Positions 32,740-38,423 of a DNA stretch of 38,423 bases are shown here, in pieces. The stretch spans positions 1 to 38,423 of the forward strand of contig DAINSB010000003.1 in the NCBI GenBank assembly GCA_036741535.1. The letters run 5' to 3'. The DNA is from Thermocaproicibacter sp036741535. Its GTDB lineage: Bacteria > Bacillota > Clostridia > Oscillospirales > Acutalibacteraceae. The first letter of the stretch is position 1. Each line of letters starts with the position of its first letter. Under the pieces are notes generated by a model, which was given only the letters and a program-made list of their open reading frames with translations, was not told the origin of the DNA and did not search any database. The translations under genes were made by a program, and so were the position numbers.

Positions 32740-35700
32740 GTGTTCGTCCATTTGCATCTGCACAGTGAATACAGCCTGCTCGACGGGGCCTGCCGCATCC
32801 GCCGGCTCGTGGACACCGCGGCCCAGCGGGGCGACCCCGCCGTAGCCGTGACGGACCATGGCGTGATGTACGGCGCCGTGGAGTTTTACAAATACGCGAA
32901 ATCGAAAGGCGTCAAGCCGATCATCGGCTGCGAGGTCTATGTGGCGCAGCGCACGCGCTTCGACCGGGTGCACGAGCTCGATTCCGAACACAAGCACCTG
33001 GTCCTTCTCTGCGAGAACAACACCGGATACCAGAACCTCATCAAGCTGGTGTCGCTCTCATGGACGGAGGGGTTCTACTCCAAGCCGCGCGTGGACTACG
33101 AACTGCTCGAAAAATACCACGAGGGGATCATCGCGCTTTCCGCCTGCCTGGCAGGAGAAGTCTCCCGCGACCTGACGGCCGGCGACTACGGCGGGGCCAA
33201 GGCCGCGGCCCTGCGCTACGACAAGATTTTCGGCCGGGACAATTTCTATCTGGAACTGCAGGACCACGGCCTGCGCGAACAGAAGCAGATCAACCCCTCC
33301 ATCATCCGGATCTCGAGGGAGACGGGCATCCCGCTCGTGGTGACGAACGACTGCCACTACCTTCGCCGCGAGGACAGCCGGATGCACCACGTGCTGCTCT
33401 GCATCCAGACCAACCACACCCTCGAGGACAAGGACGGGATGGAATTCGGCAGCGACCAGTTCTACTACAAGACGGAACAGGAGATGCGCGCGCTGTTCCC
33501 GCAGGTGCCGGAAGCTGCGGACAACACCGTGAAGATCGCCCAGCGTTGCAACGTGGAATTCGAGTTCGGTAAGACGAAGCTCCCCCGCTTTGACACGCCG
33601 GACGGCAGCGACAACGTGGAATATTTCCGCCGGAAATGCTACGACGGCCTGCATGAAAAATACGGCGAACACCCGGAGCAGAGCGTCGTCGACCGGCTGG
33701 AGTACGAGCTCTCTACCATCGAACAGATGGGGTACGTCAACTACTACCTGATCGTGCACGATTTCGTGCGCCACGCAAAGGAGGTCGACATCCCCGTCGG
33801 ACCGGGCCGCGGCTCCGGGGCCGGCAGCCTCGCCGCCTACTGCATCGGCATCACCGGCATCGACCCCATCCGCTACAACCTGCTGTTCGAGCATGCCGGA
33901 CTTCGACATCGACTTCGCCGACGAGCGCCGGCCCGAGATGATCGACTACGTCGTGAAGAAATACGGCGCCGACCACGTCGCGCAGATCGTCACGTTCGGC
34001 ACCATGGCCGCGCGCGGCTCCATCCGCGACGTGGGCCGCGTGATGGCGATGCCCTACGCCAAGGTGGACGAGATCGCCAAGCTGATCCCGATGGACCTCG
34101 GCATCACGCTCGACAAGGCGTTGGAAGTCTCCGGGGAGCTGCGGCAGCGGTACGACACCGAGCCGCAGGTACACGAGCTGATCGACATGGCGCGGCAGCT
34201 CGAGGGGATGCCGCGCAACGCCTCCACCCACGCGGCGGGCGTGGTCATCACGGACCGGCCCGTGGCGGAATACGTTCCGCTCGCGAAAAACGGCGATTCC
34301 GTCGTGACCCAGTACACCATGACCACGCTCGAAGAGCTCGGCCTGCTGAAAATGGACTTCCTGGGCCTGCGCAACCTCTCGGTCATCCGAAACGCACAGG
34401 ACATGATCGCAAAGCAGAAGCCGGGCTTTCGCATCGAAGACATCCCGATGGACGACGGCCCGGTCTTCGAGATGCTCTCGGCGGGGAACACCGACGGGGT
34501 GTTCCAGTTTGAATCCGGGGGCATGCGCAGCGTGATCATGCAGTTGCGGCCCGAGAACATCGAGGACCTGATCGCCGTGATCTCGCTGTACCGCCCCGGG
34601 CCGATGGAATCCATCCCCCGCTACATTGAGAACCGGCACAATCCACAGAAAGTGACCTACCGCCACCCGCTGCTCAAGAACATCCTGAACGTCACCTACG
34701 GCTGTATCGTCTACCAGGAGCAGGTCATGCAGATCTTCCGCACGCTGGCCGGCTATTCGCTCGGCCGCGCCGACATCGTGCGACGCGCCATGAGCAAGAA
34801 AAAGAAGGACGTAATGGCGCGCGAGGAGGAGATCTTCCTCCACGGCCTGACCGATCAAAACGGCAAGGTCGAGGTGGAGGGCTGCGTGCGCCGCGGCGTG
34901 GACGAACAGACCGCGAAAGCCATCTACGGCGAAATGGCGGGCTTCGCCTCCTACGCTTTCAACAAGTCGCACGCGGCGGCCTACGCCGTCGTCAGCTACC
35001 AGACCGCGTGGCTCAAATGCCACTATCCGCGGGAATATATGGCTGCGCTGCTGACCAGCGTGCTCGACAACACCAACAAGCTCGCCACGTACATGGCGGA
35101 ATGCCTGCGCCTTACAATCCGCGTGCTGCCGCCCCACGTGAACGAGAGCGGGAGCGGCTTCACCGTATCCGGCAAAAACATCCGCTTCGGTCTGCTGGCC
35201 GTCCGGAACCTCGGCAAGGGATTCATCGACTCCATGATCGCGGAACGGGAGTCGAAAGGGAAATTCGTCTCCTTCTTCGATTTCTGCCGGCGCATGTTCG
35301 ACGGCCTGAACCGCAGGTCGCTCGAGAGCCTCGTCAAGTGCGGCGCGCTCGACGGCCTCGGCGCAAACCGAAAACAGATGCTTGCCGGCGCGGACAAGGT
35401 GCTGAACTGGATCGCCGACGATAAAAAACAGAACGTGGAGGGCCAGATCGGATTTTTCGACACCGGCGACAGCGCGGAACCGCACGATTTTCAGCTGGAC
35501 CCTTCGCCTGACCTGAGCCCGGCGGACAAACTGGCCATGGAAAAAGAAGTGACCGGGATGTATCTCTCCGGCCACCCCATGGCCGCCTACGTTGGCCAGT
35601 ACGACGCGCTGCACGCGGTCCGGATCGGGGACCTGGTTGACAGTGCCGGCGAGCGGGACGCCGCCCTGACGGACGGAAGCATCGTCACGGTGCTGGCCAT

Positions 35701-36241
35701 CATGACCAAAGTCCGCCTCAAGGTCACGAAAAGCAACAGCACCATGGCCTTCGTCACGCTCGAAGACCTGTACGGCGACATCCAGATGCTCGTGTTCCCC
35801 CAGACCCTTTCCGAGTACGGGGAAATCATCGCGGAGGGAAAGATCGTCAAGGCGACGGCAAGGCTCAACCTCCGCGAAGACCGGGACGCGGAGCTGATCT
35901 GCGAAACCATCGAGCCCGCTCCGCCCGCCGACGGGGGAAAAACGGGCCGGCCGAAGAAAAGCTCTGCCGGCGGGAGGCCCGCTGCCGGCGGGAAGCCCGC
36001 CGCCAACGCGCGGCCCGGCCTTTACCTGAGGCTGCCCGGCAAAAACAGTCCCCTGTACGACAGAGCCAAAAAATACCTTGCGGTCTTCGACGGCTTCACC
36101 CCTCTTTACCTGTACTTCTGCGACACGAAAAAGCTGATGCGCGCGCCGGTCTCGATGCGCGTCGCCGTAAATGACGTCCTCCTTCGCGAGCTGAAAAAGC
36201 TGCTCGGGGAGAAAAACGTGGCGGTCATCGATCCAATGTAA
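32740..36241 (+). CDS. dnaE: DNA polymerase III alpha subunit (DnaE), split by a frameshift deletion
   Basis: DnaE is the replicative polymerase. It starts at a GTG with AAAGGAG upstream. The first frame runs through the PHP domain (MFVHLHLHSEYSLLDG, AVTDHG) and GPGRGSGAGSLAAY to IRYNLLFE near 33892. A second frame begins at 33893 with the catalytic PDFDIDF and continues to 36241 through the palm, fingers, helix-hairpin-helix and an OB domain (GSIVTVLAIMTKVR). A Gly/Pro/Lys/Ala-rich linker near the end precedes a short C-terminal domain. The usual RFLNPERVS between LLFE and MPDFD is missing, about 26 bases. Repair would give about 1175 residues, the family length. I read it as one essential gene with an assembly or recent deletion error. 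Confidence 0.93.
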
Positions 36242-36403
36242 CAATAATCCATATACCAGAATCTTTTATCCATATTTTTGATATGCCGGAACCCGGGTTT
36301 TTAGTCTATAATAAGAGCGTGGGTTGAAATGTTTTCCCGCTTTCTTTCGTGTGTTTCTGCGGAAAAGGAACAGTATGTCCGATATTTAGGAGGGTTCTGT
36401 GCT

Positions 36404-37372
36404 ATGCCAACGAAGTCGATTGCCGTTCTCACAAGCGGTGGGGACGCCCCCGGGATGAATGCCGTCGTGCGCGCCGTGGTCCGGACGGGACTTTCGGACG
36501 GAATGCGCGTGATGGGGATCCAGAGGGGTTTTAACGGCCTGCTCAACGGCGAAATTGTCGAAATGAATCTGCGCACCGTCTCAGACATCATCCATCACGG
36601 GGGCACGATTCTGTATACCGCGCGCAGCCCGGAGTTCAACACGCCCGCGGGGGTGCAGCAGGCCGCCTCCAACTGCCGCCGTCTCGGGATCGACGGGGTG
36701 GTGGTGATCGGCGGCGACGGTTCTTTCCGCGGCGCGCGGGACCTCACCGACACGGGGATCCCCTGTATCGCCGTCCCCGGAACCATCGACAACGACATCG
36801 CCTCCAGCGAATACACCATCGGCTTCGATACGGCCATGAACACCGCGATGGAAATGGTGGACCGCCTGCGGGACACGATGGAATCGCACGACCGCTGCAG
36901 CGTGGTGGAAGTCATGGGGCGCCGCTGCGGCGACATCGCCCTGCAGACCGGCATCGCCGTCGGCGCGACCAGCATCCTGGTGCCCGAGGTTCCGTACGAT
37001 TTTAAAAAGGATATTGTCGAACGGATGCGTTTTACCCAGAAGACCGGGAAAAAGCACTTTATCATCATCGTCGCCGAAGGCGTCGGCGGAGTCGAAAAGC
37101 TGGCGAAAGACATCGAAGAGGCGACGGGCATCGAGACGCGCGCGACCATTCTCGGTCATGTGCAGCGCGGAGGCTCGCCCTCTCTGCGGGACCGCGTCGT
37201 GGGAAGCGAGATGGGCTCTCGGGCGGCCACCCTGCTCTATACGGGAAAGAGCAACCGGGTCGTGGTGATGCGCGGCGGCAGGATCGTGGACCTCGACATC
37301 TCCGAAGCGTTGAAGATGAAGCGCGTCTTCAACATGGACCTCTACAAGATCGCCCTGAAAATTTCCATCTGA
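36404..37372 (+). CDS. pfkA: ATP-dependent 6-phosphofructokinase
   Basis: PfkA phosphorylates fructose 6-phosphate, the committed step of glycolysis. The 322 residues have ATP-binding LTSGGDAPGMNAVVR and IGGDGSFRGA. The catalytic loop PGTIDNDI has the base Asp. MGRRCGDIAL and HVQRGGSPSLRDR bind the sugar phosphate. Gly at the ATP-loop GGDGS position is typical of ATP-type enzymes. I chose ATG 36404 with AGGAGGG upstream; the earlier frame start at 36329 adds non-family sequence. dnaE-pfkA is a conserved Clostridia pair. The 162 bases before it contain TATAAT at 36307 but no well-spaced -35. Confidence 0.96.
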   Translation: MPTKSIAVLTSGGDAPGMNAVVRAVVRTGLSDGMRVMGIQRGFNGLLNGEIVEMNLRTVSDIIHHGGTILYTARSPEFNTPAGVQQAASNCRRLGIDGVVVIGGDGSFRGARDLTDTGIPCIAVPGTIDNDIASSEYTIGFDTAMNTAMEMVDRLRDTMESHDRCSVVEVMGRRCGDIALQTGIAVGATSILVPEVPYDFKKDIVERMRFTQKTGKKHFIIIVAEGVGGVEKLAKDIEEATGIETRATILGHVQRGGSPSLRDRVVGSEMGSRAATLLYTGKSNRVVVMRGGRIVDLDISEALKMKRVFNMDLYKIALKISI

Positions 37373-37391
37373 ATTCCGTTGCAGCCGATGC

Positions 37392-37419
37392 GGCCGGGAG
37401 ATTGCTCCCGGCCCCTTTT
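37392..37419 (+). terminator. Terminator after pfkA
   Basis: GGCCGGGAG (37392-37400) pairs perfectly with CTCCCGGCC (37405-37413) around ATTG, followed by a C-rich then TTTT run. Confidence 0.85.
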
Positions 37420-37483
37420 CTGCACGGCGGCTCCGGCCGTTTCCCCGCGGGAGGCCGGCTTTCGCCTTCGTCCCCGGAAGGGG

Positions 37484-37494
37484 TTTATGTAAAC
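37484..37494 (+). repeat. 11-bp direct repeat TTTATGTAAAC, left copy
   Basis: Identical to 37658-37668, same orientation, 174 bases apart. Together they bracket the DnaA-box-like motif cluster. Confidence 0.7.
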
Positions 37495-37500
37495 TGCCTC

Positions 37501-37640
37501 ATTTCCACAGCTTTTCGGACCCGTTATTCAACAATTCCACAAATCCGTGGCTCCCTTCCGCTCTGGAGCCAAGCCTGTTCCGAAATCCTGTTGAAAAGTC
37601 GGTGGAAAATGTTGAAGATTCGGTGGAAGGGTCTTTTTTT
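37501..37640 (+). other. Facing groups of DnaA-box-like motifs in an AT-richer spacer
   Basis: The left group reads TTTCCACA (37502), TTATTCAACA (37524) and AATTCCACA (37533). The right group, in reverse sense, reads TGTTGAA (37589), GGTGGAA (37601), TGTTGAA (37610) and GGTGGAA (37622), about 10-11 bases apart. A T-run and AT-rich DNA follow. The layout resembles a Firmicute replication origin next to dnaA, but no exact TTATNCACA is present and dnaA is not in the window. The 431-base gap between pfkA and the DUF4358-like gene otherwise holds no convincing gene. Confidence 0.4.
37589..37630 (+). repeat. Two tandem 21-bp units (TGTTGAA...TCGGTGGAA)
   Basis: Unit one (37589-37609) and unit two (37610-37630) agree at 17 of 21 positions; the TGTTGAA and TCGGTGGAA parts are identical. 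Two helical turns per unit would place the motifs on one face of DNA. Confidence 0.7.
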
Positions 37641-37657
37641 GTTAATTAAATAACTAT

Positions 37658-37668
37658 TTTATGTAAAC
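37658..37668 (+). repeat. 11-bp direct repeat TTTATGTAAAC, right copy
   Basis: Second exact copy of 37484-37494. Confidence 0.7.
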
Positions 37669-37803
37669 CAAATGCCGTGTCCCCCTGAAAAAGGTTCAAA
37701 CGATCCCTTTATTATAATTCCTGTATGTGATAATATTACAGGGGAAATAAAGTAAAATATAACAACATTCATGTATAATTCTGGATAGGGAAGAAGGCGC
37801 AAA

Positions 37804-38313
37804 ATGCGAAAAATACGATTCCGCGAGAAAAACTGGTGGGTCGTGGGCTCGATTCTCGTCGTCTGCGCCATTGCCGTTCTGGGGGCGGCCCTTCTTATTT
37901 TCAAACATTTCCAGGAAAATTACATCCGCTATTCCGCCGATCAGGTCACCGGCCAGATCATATCGGAGCTCGGCTACACCGATCTGACGAAAATCGACCA
38001 AAGCCAGCTTTCCAAGCACTACAACATCCCGACAGATACGGTGGCGCAGAGTTCCGTGTATATGAGCAAATCTTCGGAAAGCGCCTCCGAGCTGGCCTGT
38101 TTCCTGCTGACCGACAAATCGAAATTTGAAGTGCTGAAGACCTCCGTCAACACGCACATGAGCGCAAAAGCCACCGGTTTCAAAAGTTTGAACCCGACAC
38201 AATACAGTGATCTGAAAGATTTTCTGATCTCTCAGAACGGCCGGTATGTGCTGGTGGCGGTCGGCAGCAACACCGAGGCCGAGGAAAAACTTTTCAGAAG
38301 CATGACCGGATGA
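37804..38313 (+). CDS. Membrane-anchored DUF4358-like protein, function unknown
   Basis: The 169 residues have a basic N-terminus (MRKIRFREKNWW), one membrane helix (VVGSILVVCAIAVLGAALLIF) and an extracytoplasmic domain. The latter has IISELGYTDLTKIDQSQLSKHY, split, then a SESASELACFLLTDK strand. A PTQYSDLKDFLI and GRYVLVAVGS end follows. The pattern resembles DUF4358 proteins of Clostridia (Tyr-rich helix, then kG.YvllvvS), none of which has a known role to my knowledge. GAAGAAGG precedes the ATG. Upstream DNA is AT-rich with CCTGTA/TACAGG inverted at about 37720-37742; I cannot fix the promoter. It stands alone between pfkA and a tRNA. Confidence 0.78.
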   Translation: MRKIRFREKNWWVVGSILVVCAIAVLGAALLIFKHFQENYIRYSADQVTGQIISELGYTDLTKIDQSQLSKHYNIPTDTVAQSSVYMSKSSESASELACFLLTDKSKFEVLKTSVNTHMSAKATGFKSLNPTQYSDLKDFLISQNGRYVLVAVGSNTEAEEKLFRSMTG

Positions 38314-38321
38314 TTTTCGTC

Positions 38322-38350
38322 TTGCACGAAACGGCCGGATATGCTATAAT
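38322..38350 (+). promoter_or_regulatory. SigA-type promoter of tRNA-Gly
   Basis: TTGCAC, 17 bases, TATAAT, ending 11 bases before the tRNA 5' end. Confidence 0.85.
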
Positions 38351-38361
38351 ATATGAGTTTC

Positions 38362-38423
<62 letters not shown>

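Noticed and set aside
34512..34520. The end of the first dnaE frame read as a truncated polymerase
   Set aside because: The residues after LLFE in that frame are Arg-rich and out of family, while the correct sequence continues at once in the next frame; one damaged gene explains both.
36278..36312. A possible pfkA promoter TTGATA...TATAAT
   Set aside because: The boxes are 23 bases apart, too far for a normal SigA promoter; the TATAAT may still be used with another -35, but I cannot support it.
37402..37653. An 83-residue plus-strand frame after pfkA
   Set aside because: It begins inside the pfkA terminator, has no ribosome site, low-information composition and runs through the DnaA-box-like motif cluster.

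Overview
The window is GC-rich DNA (about 60% by eye) from a spore-forming, low-complexity-wall Firmicute. The gene content and order point to the Clostridia, most likely an Oscillospirales (Ruminococcaceae-like) genome. The evidence is a full set of spore-coat basement genes (spoIVA, a SipL-type DUF3794-LysM gene, spoVM), gerW/ytfJ, a DacF-type carboxypeptidase, HPr kinase and the conserved dnaE-pfkA pair. It is draft sequence: a run of ten N breaks yicC, and dnaE carries an apparent 26-nt deletion.

Left region (1-17.5 kb, all minus strand). A SigA-type promoter at 17496-17525 heads a very long housekeeping operon: yicC, remA, gmk, rpoZ, priA, def, fmt, a YugP-type zinc peptidase, rsmB, rlmN, prpC, prkC, rsgA, thiN, a 52-residue membrane protein and spoVM, closed by a strong hairpin terminator at 3355-3379. 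Many of these genes overlap or abut. The order is the Bacillus priA-to-spoVM order, with coaBC and rpe missing and YugP inserted. Just beyond the terminator are sipL and spoIVA, so the three proteins that build the spore-coat basement lie within 3.4 kb.

Middle region (17.6-26.1 kb, minus strand). A three-gene operon with its own promoter encodes a 12S/MmdA-like carboxyltransferase, a biotin carrier and a 5S/OadA-like carboxyltransferase. This is the subunit set of transcarboxylase; no biotin carboxylase and no membrane decarboxylase subunit lie nearby. Upstream is a chromosome-segregation/sporulation operon: M50 site-2-type peptidase, scpA, scpB, a DUF2953 gene (ytfI), ytfJ/gerW, a DacF-like carboxypeptidase and rluB.

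Right region (26.1-38.4 kb). rpmB diverges from the M50 operon, and a stand-alone dihydrolipoyl dehydrogenase runs on the minus strand. A plus-strand run follows: hprK, a PHP phosphatase, murB, rapZ, whiA, dnaE (frameshifted) and pfkA. It couples carbon regulation, wall synthesis, division control and replication; yvcK, usually between rapZ and whiA, is absent. After the pfkA terminator comes a 0.4-kb AT-richer spacer with two facing groups of DnaA-box-like motifs bracketed by an 11-bp direct repeat, then a DUF4358-like membrane-anchored protein and a tRNA-Gly(CCC) cut by the window end.

Two short dispersed repeats occur twice each: a heptamer-based repeat at 3306 and 16419, and a 38-bp element at 9166 and 17529. 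I found no insertion sequence, prophage, CRISPR array or defence system. The most interesting items are the compact coat-basement locus with an atypical SpoVM and an uncharacterised small partner, the candidate transcarboxylase with a strongly altered 12S subunit, and the oriC-like motif cluster.
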